Both the position numbers and the translations under genes were made by a program. From Diadophis punctatus similis (taxonomy: Eukaryota > Chordata > Lepidosauria > Squamata > Dipsadidae), in assembly GCA_023053685.1 (NCBI GenBank), contig JALIGW010000001.1, positions 154,186,466-154,250,465 on the forward strand: a stretch of 64,000 bases of DNA. The letters run 5' to 3'. The notes below the pieces were generated by a model. That model was given only the letters and a program-made list of their open reading frames with translations, did not search any database and had not been told where the DNA came from. Below, one piece after another: positions 49,741-61,978 of this stretch; positions within the stretch are counted from its first letter, which is position 1; every line of letters starts with the position of its first letter.

Positions 49741-49812
49741 ACCCTTTCCCTTTCCCTTTCTCTTTCCCTTTCCCTATCCCTCGCCCTCACCCTCACCCTC
49801 ACCCTTATCCTT
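49741..49812 (+). repeat. (CCCTTT)n / (CCCTCA)n C-rich microsatellite
   Basis: CCCTTT hexamers drifting to CCCTATC, CCCTCG, then CCCTCA. The minus strand is a run of GGG triplets. Not the vertebrate telomere unit (CCCTAA). Confidence 0.93.
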
Positions 49813-49890
49813 GGCTTATGCTTATGTGGCAGTGCAGGTTTATGACCCAAATCCATAACAATGAAAGAGAAAGAAAAGGATGGCATATAT

Positions 49891-50117
49891 TGTCAGGTGC
49901 GAAAGACCAGGTCCACATGTTAAGGTCCAATTAAACTGATTTATTGCTAAACAGTCTATGGACAATAGTCCAGGTTTCCTTCCTCTTATCCAGAGAAGTT
50001 AACACCTTTTGGAATTAGATCGAGGTTTATCTTAGTTCATTTATAGCTACATAGGGACACTAGGGTGATCCCTCTTTTAACGCCACCCCCGCAGGTTCTG
50101 CCACTTCTTCTTCTACA
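49891..50117 (-). mobile_element. 227-bp solo LTR-like element with 5-bp TSD
   Basis: Reverse complement starts TGTAGAAGAAGAAGTGGCAG and ends CACCTGACA; TG...CA ends with the 5-bp duplication TATAT at 49886-49890 and 50118-50122. On the minus strand gcaataaatcag lies about 50 bp from the end, as a polyadenylation signal would. Consistent with a solo LTR from a Gypsy or retroviral-type element; no coding part is present. Confidence 0.75.
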
Positions 50118-50372
50118 TATATTGATTTTCTATTTCTCATTTTATCATCAACAATAAGCAAATTTCTTATATTCATTAAATACTTTTTAAAAAAATTAAT
50201 TTTTATATCACATTATAAGCAGGAAACAAAAAGTATTGGAATGATCTCTGATTTTCCTGGAAATATTAAGGCATCCAAAAATAGGAGTGGTGTTTGGCAT
50301 TAGAGGCCTTTATTAAATTGATTTGTCATCTCAAGCCAGTCAAATTTGTTCACATTTCTTAAATTTTATTTG

Positions 50373-50791
50373 TAGTCCTCACTTACCAACCACTTATTCA
50401 GAGACCATTCAAAGTTACAAAGGCACTGAAAAAAAGAGATTTAGGGCTCTCCCTCAAACTTGCACTTGTTGCAGCATCCTTGTGATCATGTGATCATGAT
50501 TTGGGCATTTGGAAATTGACACATATTTGCAACAGTCACAACACTGGGTTACACAATCAGCAATTGCAATTTTCATAGCTGGCTTCCAACAATTAAATTC
50601 AGTAGGGAAAACAGCAGAAAGTTGCAAATTGCAATCATATGATATCATGCTTAATGAACATGGGTGATTCACTTAATGACTGCAGCCAGAACTGACATTA
50701 TAAGTTGGCATGGTCTTGTGACATTTCACTTTATGACTGTTTTACTTAGTGATGGAATTGCTGGTCCCAATTGCAATTGGTATGTGAGGTA
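50373..50791. mobile_element. MITE with TAGTCCTCACTTACCAACC ends
   Basis: The left end tagtcctcacttaccaacca and the right end aattggtatgtgaggta form an imperfect terminal inverted repeat. Interior shows cttaatgaac..cacttaatgac and aagttacaaaggc motifs typical, by memory, of a common squamate palindromic MITE. TA at both edges. Confidence 0.65.
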
Positions 50792-51012
50792 GGGCAATGT
50801 ATCAGAGAATCCAAAACCATTTCCTTCTTTGCCACTACTGTTATGCTGCTTAGAGTTTGGCTCATGACATATTTATGCACTTACAGTTCTATGGTCAAAC
50901 TAGAATAACCAGGGTATTCTACTGTCATCGATAACAGATATCTGTGAATATCATAACCAGTTAAGTGCACACATTAACATCTTAATAACCCTACCTCTAT
51001 CTTCAACTCGCC

Positions 51013-51378
51013 CGTGATGGCGAACCTATGGCACACAGGTGGCACGCAGAGCCCTCTGTGCGGGCACGCGAGCTGTTGCCCCAGCTCCGCTGCGTATGTG
51101 CCTCCCACTGGCCCGTTGGTTTTTGGGTCTATGCTGTGAATGCATGGGGGACGGGGCACATGTGGGAGATGCATGTGCATGCGCAGGATGGCGGGGCACA
51201 TACGCAGAGTCACACATGCATGGGGTGGGGGTGCACTCAGTGGGGGTTGTGAGCTCATGCATGGGGGCACACATGGGGGTCGCACGTGCATATGTGGGGG
51301 TGGGGCATGCGGGGGGGGTCGTGCATGCATTGCATTATGGGGGGGTGCACTCGGTGCTGAAAAGGTTAGCAATCACTG
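51013..51378 (+). mobile_element. hAT-like element (GTGATGGCGAACC family), copy 2, diverged
   Basis: Starts c-gtgatggcgaacctatgg and ends aggttagcaatcactg. Flanking 8-mers AACTCGCC and AACTAGGT match at 5 of 8. The middle is a GC-rich stretch of cacatg/gggggt text. Older than 17889-18323. Confidence 0.78.
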
Positions 51379-52536
51379 AACTAGGTTATATGGCTTGAAT
51401 CTAGAATTGCATCCATAGTGATACAGAATGCTGGACAATAGAACAAAGTTCTATTTTAATAAATAAAGTATCCTATTATGTATAGTAATATATTTATGTC
51501 AGCGTGTACTGTTATTATAGTATAAAGCCTCATGTTGCTATGGGCTACCTTTGCAGCAAAAGAGGTATTTTTATGGTGGAGTTCATTTGGGATTCTTCCA
51601 TGCCAGAAACTATTGTTATAGAACCATATTTCTTGTAAAATAGTGTGCTTTCATCCCACTTCAGTCTGATATGTTTTTCAAAGCTCACTGATGATTGTGC
51701 TAGAATGAAAAGCTGGCAAGTAGACTGGCTCTTCAATAATTCCTCTGCAGACAAGGAGAAGTCTTATCCTTGTCTTCAAATGTTCCAGATGTCCTCTCTT
51801 CACAAGGAGACCCCAAGACAATTTACAGTTCTGGGAGATGAGGGAATAATCAAACTGCAGTCAGTGCCTTTGAAAGGACACTAAGTTCTCATACTCCCTT
51901 TCTAATTTCTTTTGGAAATTGCTTGTTAACTGCTTTACAGCTATTATTATTGTACAGCACTGAGTGTGTTTCCTTCAGTCTTAAGCAAACTAAGTTTTAA
52001 GAACTTTTTTTTAAAGGTTTTTTTTTTTAGCAAAGCATCAAAGGATTGGTTAAAACTGTGATTTTGGAAAGTTATAAATGGACTAAGGATCCAGATAAAT
52101 TTAAAATGGAATTAATTACAATGAATCCTTCCCTTGGGGAAAATGCTTTTGCTTTTATTAAAACAACAACAGCCAAAAAAATTTAATAAGACTTTAAAAA
52201 ATGGACATTAGAGACAACTAATAGGAACTAAAAAGTAGTAAGAGACAAACATTCAAACTCAACTTACAATTACACAAATATTTTAAACAGTAGTCCCAGA
52301 CATTAATTTTAAGAGTGTCTGCCTCTATAGATAGACTGTATCTAAAAGATGTTATGGAAGAGAAACAAGTTCTACCTAGCAAGATCAAGACTAAGGTTGA
52401 AAGTTGATTTACAAATGACAGGCCACAAGAAAGGCATGGAAAAAGATGTTACACTAGACATACTAAGAAACTGGCTTATGTCTTAATAAGTAAAAGGGAT
52501 ATACAAACAACAAACCAAGAGGATTGTTATGCAGGT

Positions 52537-52881
52537 TGTCAGGTGTGACTCGGTAAAATAAAAGATAGAGTCCGAATTTGTCTTGATAAGCCAAAGATGT
52601 ATATTCAGCTGAATAAAGATGGGTCCTCCCTAAAAGTGGAGGAACCCTAAATACAGTTTGAGGCAGATATTTATACATTTCTTTGCTTTCACTTAGTTAC
52701 ATAAGAGGAAGCTGGCACACAACAGATAAGATATAGAAATACAGAAATTATAAAAAGTAGTTAAGCACCACTTCTGCAGTTCTGGTCACATGCCTAACCC
52801 ACAGACTACTGGTTTCCTTTGGAACTTTCCATGGCCCAGAAGGCCTGCTGAGACCTAATCTTCAACTCTGCCATCTCAACA
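52537..52881 (-). mobile_element. LTR-like repeat, antisense
   Basis: Antisense ends TGTTGAGATGGCAG ... CACCTGACA; the last 9 bases equal those of the LTR at 49891-50117. Contains minus-strand tttattttaccgagtc near the end. No clean duplication, so provisional. Confidence 0.5.
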
Positions 52882-53483
52882 TATGTCCCCTTTAGGCAAT
52901 CATCATAATCTTGATTAACAGAGTGATCTGAATAATTTTGCTTTATTGAGTTTATAAAAGAGGCTTTTTAATGTTCCGAAGAATTTTGTGAGGAATGAAA
53001 AGTAATCATGTTCTGTGACATTATTTGAAGGAACTAAAGATCAAAAGTATTAGAAGTGTAAGGAAGAAATATGAAGTTGTTTATTTGATCAAAGCTAAAA
53101 TTAATACGTTGTTATATCTGATAACTTTTAGTGGACTTTTCCTGACATTAGGACTGAAATGATGAGGTTTTATGGATTTGTTTATATATAAGAGACAGTA
53201 TTTATTGATCATTTTTTATATTTTAGTAAAACATTATCAGTTACTAAAATTGTTTATATGTGAGGAAGTTGGGAAGTCACTTCATATGTTTTTTTTTCAT
53301 TTTTCTTCACTGTATTCCTAATTTTTCTTTTTTTCTTTTTTCTATTTCTATTTTTCTTTTTTCTTTTCTGCATCTTCTATTTTTTGCTTTTATTCTTTCA
53401 GTTCTTTTCCGTTTGTATTAGTTTTTACTGTTGTAGTTATACTTCTTAATAAAATTATTATTAAAGAAAACCACATTGTAGGA

Positions 53484-53774
53484 CAATGGTCCCCAACCTT
53501 TCTGGGTTGGCGGCCTGGCATGGGGGGGAGGGGTGGTTTTTCATGAGGGACAGGCATGCGCCCACAGAACTCATGTCAGTGGCACTTCCAGCGCAAGGGC
53601 CCACTGCTCGTGTGAGTGGGGCTGCCACCATAAGGGCTTGCTGCTGGTGTGAGTGTGACTGCCAGCGCAAGTGCCTGCCACTCGTGCGAGTCGGGCTGTG
53701 AGCACAAGCACCCGCTACTCATGCGGCTTGGTACTGAATGGGCCGTGGCATGGTAGTGGGCTGGGGATTGTCTG
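53484..53774 (+). mobile_element. 291-bp hAT-like element, diverged
   Basis: Starts CAATGGTCCCCAACCTTTCT and ends ggctggggattgtctg. Flanks TTGTAGGA and TTGTCTGA match at 6 of 8. The interior has several ccgctcgtgcgag-type units. Related termini to the host element at 13536-13948. Confidence 0.72.
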
Positions 53775-54524
53775 TTGTCTGAGACATAGGCAACAATTTA
53801 AGGCTTAATTATTTAAACATGCATTAAGCCACACATGGTGCTGGAGAAACAGAGGGTTGAATTTCATTAAAATGTTTCTTCAAAAGTGTTTCCTTCTCCT
53901 TTAGAACATTTAGTGCATTTTTGTAATTTGCCATTTTCAAACTTAAACAGAAATGTTTTTTTAAGGATTCAGAAGAGAAATAGTTGAGAAAGAATCAACA
54001 AGTAAGGCTTTGTAACACATGTAACATATGATAGGAACCATCATACAATATGAAGCGAGGCAGGAATTACAGTATATTATTAGGAAAAGAGAAACTCTGC
54101 TACTGTAGCAAAACTACAATGTATTTATGAGTTTATTTTTATTTCTTAGTTTAAAAAATATATGAAGTATTGAAGGCCTATAGTTCTTTTAAAAATAGTT
54201 TTGCACATAGGAGGAAAAATCCTGATTGTTATGTTTCCACAAGGATTCTTTTTTATAAGGTAGAAGGGAATTGATTTTCTTTGTTAAATATAAGCACGTT
54301 CAGTGTTTAAGGTGACAGTTATTTATAAAAAGAAACACTTTCGTGTATTATTAGGGAAAAATATTGCTGATAACATTTAACAAACGCCCTCAAATAATTG
54401 TTCTAGTTAGGCAGGAGCATGACAAGTGGAACCAGCGGTAAGGATTTAATAACCAGCCCTGTCAGCTCCATTGCTGCTGCCACACTACATTGCTAGATGC
54501 TGAACAGTTGGGCTCAGTAGTATT

Positions 54525-54764
54525 AGCAATAGCAATAGCACTTAGACTTATATACCGCTTCATAGTGCTTTACAGCTCTCTCTAAGCGGTTTACAGAGTT
54601 CAGCATATTGCCCCCAACAATCTGGGTCCTCATTTTACCCACCTCAGAAGGATGGAAGGCTGAGTCAACCTTGAGCCTAGTGAGATTTGAACAGCTGAAC
54701 TGCTAAACTAGCAATCAACTGAAGGTCGCAATGCTGCTTTTAACCACTGCGCTATCTCAGCTCC
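54525..54764 (-). mobile_element. Sauria-type SINE, antisense
   Basis: Antisense tail agcaatagcaatagcactta, tataccgcttcatagtgctt, conserved block, antisense head (ccactgcgctatctcagctc). Confidence 0.92.
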
Positions 54765-54992
54765 TATTCTCAATTGGATTGCAAAATTCCCCAAAAATTT
54801 AACAATGAGCTCTCACAAGTACAAGCCAGCTCCAGCACATCATTGACTTGGACATTTCTTAAGTCTCATCTATATTTTAAGATCTAGATTGAGAAGTACA
54901 GATAAAAACACTTGCCACTTCTAATTCAAATGCTAAGAGGAGCCGATCCCAAACGTTTGTTGTAGATGGTTTATAGTTGTACCACACAGTCA

Positions 54993-55238
54993 ATAGCAAT
55001 AGCAATAGCACTTAGATGTATATACCAATTTACAGTGGTTTACAGCCCTCTCTAAGCGGTTTACAGAGTCAGCATATTGCCCCCAACAATCTGGGTCCTC
55101 ATTTTACCCACCTCAGAAGGATGGAAGGATGAGTCAACCTTGAGCCGGTGAGACCCAAACTGCCAAACTGCTGGCAGCCGGCAGTCAGCAGAAGTAGCCT
55201 GCAGTACTGCATTCTAACCACTGCACCACCGAGGCTCA
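54993..55238 (-). mobile_element. Sauria-type SINE, antisense
   Basis: Same family and orientation as 54525-54764, 228 bp further on; ends ctgcaccaccgaggctca. The middle (ggcagccggcagtcagcaga) matches 1571-1820, a different subtype from its neighbour. Confidence 0.92.
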
Positions 55239-55464
55239 TACACAATGCTGTGTATTTTCTATGTATTCTATTAAAGTAATCTCTCAGAAACCCCAGGATG
55301 CTTTTTCTAACATTTGTATACAAAGTGGTTTTTTCTTTTCTTTTTTAAAGCATGACTTTTACATAAAAACTGAAGCAAGATTGACACAAGTAAAAGGCTG
55401 GAGTTTCAGATGCAAATTCATGTCTACTTTGGAGTTATAGAGAAACAGCACAACACGTGCAGTT

Positions 55465-55838
55465 CAGGGGTGGGTTCTACTTACCTTCCCCACCGGTTCG
55501 CATAGCGACGGAAGTGCACGTTTGCGCGCGCGTCCCCTAGTGCAATTTTGCTTCCACGCATGCTCAGTAGCTGGAAATCAGCCTGAAACACAGCTGAGGA
55601 GCTGATCAGCTGGGCTTTGGAAGAAGGAATAAAGGTCAGTATAAACCCAGGGGCGGGAGAGAGGGCCCTCTTTCAAGCAGCAGAACAGGAAAAACCTTCC
55701 CAAAAGTTAAAAAAAAATTGCAAAAAAAAAGATGGCGGCGCTCACGGACCGGCACCAACCGATCCAGTTCAGTGATGTCACCAACAGGTTGCTACCGGTT
55801 TGGGCGAGCTGGTCCGAACCAGGAGGAAGCCACCTCTG
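55465..55838 (+). mobile_element. 374-bp hAT-like element (family B), copy 3
   Basis: Ends CAGGGGTGGGTTCTACTTAC and GGAAGCCACCTCTG, perfect duplication GTGCAGTT at 55457-55464 and 55839-55846. About 36 bp shorter than copies 1 and 2, mostly from loss in the first third. YY1-like AAGATGGCGGC at 55729-55739. Confidence 0.92.
55729..55739 (+). promoter_or_regulatory. YY1-like motif in hAT family B copy 3
   Basis: Exact AAGATGGCGGC, third occurrence at the same place in the element. Confidence 0.5.
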
Positions 55839-56910
55839 GTGCAGTTCCTCCATGCTCCCTGTGCTGTCACAGCTGACAGGATAGTTAGCCTAATTTAGGA
55901 TATGTTTCTTTAAGACATTGCATTAGGGGAATTGTAGTTAAACTGTACTCTGGGTAATGTAGTTTCATGCCATGTGACCACATCTGTGAATTCCTATTGG
56001 CTCTGACGTGGGAGAGGGGGCAATTTGGAAAGCATTCCAGTTAGTTCTTTGTTCTCCATTAAGCAAGACAGCATGTAAAAGGCAACATGTGAAACCGCGT
56101 GGTCTAGTGGCCGGGAACAACTAACCTCTTTTTACCTGTACAATGAGAAGATTACGCCTTTTAAACAGTTCGCCATCATCCAAATACTCTAAATATTTTA
56201 CCATTTGCCAACCTTGCTGTGGAGAAAAATGCTAGGTATTGTGCGTAGGGATAAACAAGTATCTTAAGTAAAATGACTGGAAAGTCAGCAGGAATTGTTT
56301 TCACTCATCTTTTCACGCATTGCCCATCTGAATTGCAAATGTGAAAGGTTTCCTTCTTTCTTCCCTCTCCCATGGCTGCATTTTTCTTTCCAAAATAAAA
56401 TCCAGTGGTTCTCTTTCAAAAGCTCTATGGATTATAAGTGACACAGAGAAAAGCACTGAGCAACAATTTATGCATGCTATAGTTGAATCCCTCTTTTAAA
56501 CGAATAACCCTATTTGAGAGAATTGTATACTTGGGCAGAAAGAGTGTGGAGTAATTTTGATTCACAAAATGTCATGTTACCTGTCACTTAGCATTTTAAC
56601 TGGATTTTAATTTAAATGTGATGCAAATAAATTTATATTTTGAGTGTGAGCCAGCTGTCAGATTTATTGGAGGCATGCTCTGATTGATGACTCTTCAGAG
56701 ACTCAGGCCTCCACCCCTACTAACTAGCCAACTGCAGAACTTTAAAAAAAATGTTTAGATAAAAAACTTTGCTGTAAATTAAATGAATTCAAACCTAGGT
56801 TAACTACCACAAAATGTCATGATGGCAGTCACAGCAATAAAGTCAAAGCCATGCCCCTTTAAACATACATGGAACCTTGAAGGATATTCAAAAGAGGTGG
56901 TCTTCTATGG

Positions 56911-57266
56911 CAGGGGTCTCCAACCTTACTAAGAGCCGAGGTGGCACAGCGGTTAGAGGCAGGTACTGCAGGCCACTTTAGCTGACACTGATCCGCAGGT
57001 CAGCGGTTCAAATCTCACCGGCTCAAGGTTGACTCAGCCTTCCATCCTTCCGAGGTAGGGTAAAATGAGGACCCAGATTGTTGGGGGCAATATAAATATA
57101 TACATTGCTTACTGGTGTAAACCGCTTAGAGAGTGCTTGCACTGTGAGGCGGTATATAAATCTCACAAAATAAATAAATAAATAAACCTTGGCAACTTTA
57201 AGACTTGTGGACTTCAACTTCCAGAGTTCCTCAGCCAGCTTTGCACTGGCTGAGGAACTATGGGAC
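56911..57266. mobile_element. palindromic MITE (CAGGGGTCTCCAACC family) interrupted by a SINE
   Basis: CAGGGGTCTCCAACCTT at 56911, resuming after the SINE as ttggcaactttaagacttgt, ggacttcaacttccagag, then agccagctttgcactggctg, where the sequence folds back. The second arm is truncated near 57266. Confidence 0.75.
56928..57184 (+). mobile_element. Sauria-type SINE inserted in a MITE
   Basis: agagccgaggtggcacagcg head, conserved block, ggcggtatataaatctcaca end with an AAAT tail. A 6-bp duplication AACCTT flanks it (56922-56927 and 57185-57190). Clean sequence, so probably young. Confidence 0.93.
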
Positions 57267-57401
57267 TGCTGTGACCACTCTCTTACCTCTGTTCTGTACA
57301 CACTTGCTGACTAAAAATACAAAAGTGGAATGGTTTGTGTAGATTTATATATGTGTGTATATACGAGAGAATGTTAACCCCCAGGGTTAAATGTAAGAGA
57401 T

Positions 57402-57402
57402 G

Positions 57403-57457
<55 letters not shown>

Positions 57458-57508
57458 CTTCTTCTTCTTCTTCTTCTTCTTCTTCTTCTTCTTCTTCTTC
57501 TTCTTCTT

Positions 57509-57573
<65 letters not shown>

Positions 57574-57582
57574 GTTGTTGTT
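57402..57582 (+). repeat. compound (TTG)n(TTC)n(TTA)n microsatellite
   Basis: About 18 TTG, 27 TTC and 12 TTA units in uninterrupted blocks, ending with a short TTG block. Antisense tail of the LINE that follows. Confidence 0.98.
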
Positions 57583-58218
57583 GTCGTTTTTATAGGCCGC
57601 CCAACTCCCGCAGGACTCTGGGCGGCTTACAACATAAAAAATACATTTTATAAAAAAACGATAATAAACATTAAAAAAATATACAAATATAAAAATTTAA
57701 AATTTAAAAAAGTTACAAGCATAATCATTCATACATGGGGGAGACCTAAGGTATTCAAATGGTCTCTCTGTCACCCCACCTGCAGGAAGAGCCATGTCTT
57801 GACAGCTTTTCGGAAGGCCAGCAAGGTGGGGATAGTTCGGATCTCTGGGGGTAGTTGGTTCCAGAGAGTTGGGGCTCCCACAGAGAAGGCTCTCCCCCGT
57901 GGTCCCGCCAACCGACATTGTTTGGTCAAAGGGACTTGGAGGAGACCGACTCTGTGGGACCTAACTAGTCATAGGGAGGTATGTGGTAGAATGCGGACCC
58001 AAAGGTAACCTGGCCCTGAGCCATGTAGGGCTTTAAAGATGATGATCAACACCTTGAATTGCATCCAGAGACTAATGGGCAACCAATGCAGCTGGCGGAG
58101 AATGGGTGTTACGTGGGTGTATCTTGGAACACCCACCACAGCACGCACAGCCGCATTTGCACCAATTGCAGTCTCCGGATACTCTTCAGGGGTTAAATGT
58201 GTGAGACAGCCATACGAG
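57583..58218 (-). mobile_element. LINE 3' part, antisense, 5'-truncated
   Basis: The minus strand carries the 3' end (gccgcccagagtcctgc), PRDPNYPHLAGLP, KSCQDMALPAG and more decayed upstream pieces similar to 42210-42654. Longer than the 35179 copy. Stops and frame changes make it inactive. Confidence 0.8.
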
Positions 58219-58412
<194 letters not shown>

Positions 58413-59142
58413 TCAGCCATCACCACAACCAAATGAAATTATGGGATCACATTCTTATGTTCTCTATTTCCTGAAGAACTCTAGAAAATTAATGGAGATT
58501 AGTTGGAGCAGCATTTGCATTCATATCATGTAAAAATTAATCAAGACAATTTAACACTTCCTTGAAAAAAAATAAGCTGAGGAAAAATTATCTTTGGCTC
58601 TTAGGGTTTTATTAATCATATTTTTTCTTTAATTATATTAAAAATAAAACTTAAAACTTTTTAAAGGCTGAATAGTTCAAAAATGAGCAATAAGAATTCA
58701 GTCATATCAGCTTTTTTCAGTTCTCTGAACTATTTTGAACTGAAAATATTTGAGCAGCAAACTAAGCACTTGCTTGTTAATTTTTGAACCCATCTATTTA
58801 ACTGGATTGTCTGTTTTCCAAATGATATATTTATAATTTCATTTCCTCTTAAGTCTCTTGTTCTCTATTAAATTACCATGCATTGTGAGATATGACTGCA
58901 GCAATGTTTTCATATTTATTTTGTCTAGTTTATTGTGATGGACATTTCATATTTCCATTATAGCTCCATTTGTAGTTAGCACAAATAGGTATATCTTCCC
59001 ACAAAGAGCCAATGAAGCACATTATTTCCATTTTTTGTAAAATATATAAAACAAGAAACTACATGAAGCAATTTGAACTTTTCGTTAGTTGACTAAATGT
59101 TTAAGCACCTTAGAAATAAATATTTGATAAAGGTACTTTACT

Positions 59143-59487
59143 ATGACTAGTGGATGTTACTCCGCTAGTCATAGCCGATTTTATGGGGTGGCGCTCATCT
59201 TTGTTTGTAGGCCATTGAGCCAGAGTTGTCCAAAGAGTTTCCGTTGTTTTGTAGCCAGCATTACATCATACCACAGTGCAGAGCATGCAGTGAAACACAG
59301 AGCGCGGTTGCCTTCTCACCAAAGTGATACCTGTTCATCTATTTGCATTTACATGCTTTCGAACTTCTGGATGGGCAGGAGCTGAGGCAAGTGATGGAAA
59401 CTTACTCCATCCCTTGGGGATAGGACTCAAACCACCAGAATATAGACTTTCTCTGGCATCTTCTAAGCTACTGAGCCACTGTGTCTT
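59143..59487 (-). mobile_element. tRNA-derived SINE, antisense
   Basis: ttacatgctttcgaacttct, gggcaggagctgaggcaagt and ggataggactcaaaccacca are the antisense of a SINE widespread in squamates; it ends with an antisense A-box-like ctactgagccactgtgtc. Confidence 0.7.
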
Positions 59488-59760
59488 TATATACATATTT
59501 GATAATATTCTAGTAATCAGTACTGTATATATTTTACCAACATTTGTTTATGTTAGAATATAACAGAACTATCCAAAATTCTTTTTGGATAATTAGCATT
59601 TAGAAAGCAGAAGAAATAATGTATATCTAACTGAAAGGACTTAAATTTAGTAAAAATCACAATAACTATGAGACTTTCTTTTATTGTTCCAACAATGGCA
59701 ATTTAACCTAAAAACGCTCCTGGTGCCTGCCTGGATTAGTCCCTACATTATTCTTGGCAA

Positions 59761-59820
59761 GTTTGTTTGTTTGTTTGTTTGTTTGTTTGTTTGTTTGTTT
59801 GTTTGTTTGTTTGTTTGTTT
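59761..59820 (+). repeat. (TTTG)n microsatellite
   Basis: Fifteen TTTG units, the antisense tail of the SINE at 59823. Confidence 0.97.
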
Positions 59821-59822
59821 AA

Positions 59823-59975
59823 GAAGTGGTTTGCCATTGGCTTCTTTTTCAGGCTGAGAGAGTGACTGGCCCAGGGTCACCCAGCTGGCTTTATACCTAC
59901 ATTGTGATTAGAACTCACAGTCTCCCAATTTCCAGCATGATCTTTAAACCACTACACCAGACTGGTCTTTGAGAT
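59823..59975 (-). mobile_element. tRNA-derived SINE, antisense
   Basis: agaagtggtttgccattggc, gagagagtgactggcccagg, gtcacccagctggcttt and an antisense head (aaaccactacaccagactgg). Same family as 45370 and 28095. Confidence 0.75.
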
Positions 59976-60839
59976 TACAGATATTATTATTGTATGCCAC
60001 AGTATCTTCAAAGGTAATTGCTTTGTTGTGCCCCATACTTCCACTTCAACTGCTCTCCCTCTATAGAATCTGCCATATTGTATTTATATAATCCTAGATA
60101 AACTTGACTGTTCGTAAAATAAACATATCTGTCTCAGTAATAAATTTTTAAAAAGTACTTGCGACATAAGAATCACCATTGTTCTGCCTTTGCATTGTGC
60201 TTTGTACTTCTTGATTTCTCTGGTGTCAGTGAGTATTCTTCGAACACTTCTGATATTGAAGCTTGTGCTATAATTTTACAATTGTTTCAGAACTGTGGTC
60301 ACCAGGCTGTCAAGCTGGTATTGAGAATTTGTTGCTGTAGGAAATTGATCTAGGCATAGTTGTTTTCCAGCTTTGGTCCCTACTGTTCTAGAAATATTTG
60401 TTAGACCTCAAGACCTGTCGAATAATTGTTTGGACCCTCCTCAACAGAGCCACAAGCCATTAAACAAAAGAAAAATTATTTTTATATAACCAGTATCCTC
60501 ATGGTTTAGGCCATCTGGTCTGAATTAAAATAAACTTAAAATATGTTTTCTCTCTCTCTCAAGCTCCACTTAAGGGTGTTAAAACAAAACCATTTCCATC
60601 CTTTACTTTAATAATAGCTTAGGTCTCAGGGCAGAGTCATGCCATTTTTATTAATGCCCTCCTTAGACTCGTAAACCTTAATAATAACTTGCATTATTTA
60701 TTAGTAACGTAATTAAATATAATAAAGATCGTTGGTTTTCCTAAAGTGTTTGCTTGCCTAGAGACTGGGCCTGCTTATTTACTGTATTTACTTCTGTGGC
60801 AAATTTTATTCTGTTTTATTTCTGAAATAAGATTAGTAT

Positions 60840-60930
60840 TATATAGTATCTTCAAGTTCTCAGGTGGTCGTCCGTCCCAGCATTGATCTAACCCAAACTG
60901 CTTAGCATCATTGAAATAGTTGCATTGCAT
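60840..60930 (-). mobile_element. 5S rRNA-derived SINE fragment, antisense
   Basis: caggtggtcgtccgtcccag then ctaacccaaactgcttagca is the antisense of the 5S segments GGGAGACC and GAAGCTAAGCAGGGT. Diverged; no 5S function. Confidence 0.55.
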
Positions 60931-61887
60931 GTCTTGAGATTGGGACTTGAAAGCAATTGAATACATTATCACAGCTGGTTGTTGCCATTCCTTCTGGTTT
61001 TTTGTTTTTTTGTGTGTGGTGCGGAACAGTCAGACCCCTAAAAGTTCAGTCTCCTACAGAAATATTTCGTGCAACAGTCACCATGATAATCTGAACATCA
61101 CTACATCTCTCCTTTGCCACTACCTGCTTGAACTTTGTGCAGAGAATCCAGAAGTGAATCAGATGAACAACAGATGGTTCAAACAGGTTCCCATGGAAAA
61201 GAAGCTTATTTATAAAATAACTGGAAGGGGTGGAAAATACTATAATCCAATACCGATACATTTTTGTCCTAAAGCACATTCTTCAGATTTTTTTGATAAT
61301 TTTCTTATTTGAGTATCAGTAAATAATGAAACAATGTTTTCACAATCCAAACCTTATTTATCAACAGAATAACTGATATTATTTAGGCTACTCAGTCAAA
61401 AACAAGGAAACAAGCAAACAACAGATAAGAGGTTTTCCCTTTACACTGGCCGCATTATGACTTTCTTCTCTTTATCGTCTTTAATATAATTAAATTTTAA
61501 TTATTTTAATTAAAAGTATTTAATATATAATTAAAATATAATTATAAATTTATCATCATTATAAAATTATATTTTTAAAAAATCATTTAATGTTTAAATC
61601 TCTAATTTATAATTTAATATAATATGTATAATTATAATTAATATAATTCTATTAAAGAGTTTCTTTCTTCCATCTTTCTTCAAACAAAATTAAATGTCTC
61701 ATAACAGATTCAATCAATGATTTTGCCGCTGTAATATTCTTTTCAAATCTTTTTAACATCTTTTGTACATCCTATTTGCTGGAATAATCTTATTTGCTCT
61801 GTTGATGGTCCTTTCCTCACTTCTTTTGTTGCTTCCCCAATATTAGCCATCTGTCTCCTTAACTGTGTAATTCAGAAAGGTAAAGCA

Positions 61888-61978
61888 CCAGGACCCCTGG
61901 TGGTGCAATGGTTAGAATGTAGTATTGCAAGCTAACTCTGCCCACAGCCAGGAGTTTGATCTTAACTTATTTATTGTA
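61888..61978 (+). mobile_element. Sauria-type SINE head fragment
   Basis: cccctggtggtgcaatggtt, agaatgtagtattgcaagct match the tRNA-like head of the antisense copies at 1800-1820 and 55200-55238. The rest is missing; it passes into a TTTA run. Confidence 0.6.

Noticed and set aside
49741..49812. Interstitial telomere repeat
   Set aside because: Units are CCCTTT and CCCTCA, not CCCTAA.
57335..58008. Cys/Ser/Tyr, Leu/Phe or Val/Leu/Ile homopolymer proteins
   Set aside because: Translations of the compound trinucleotide array followed by antisense LINE sequence.
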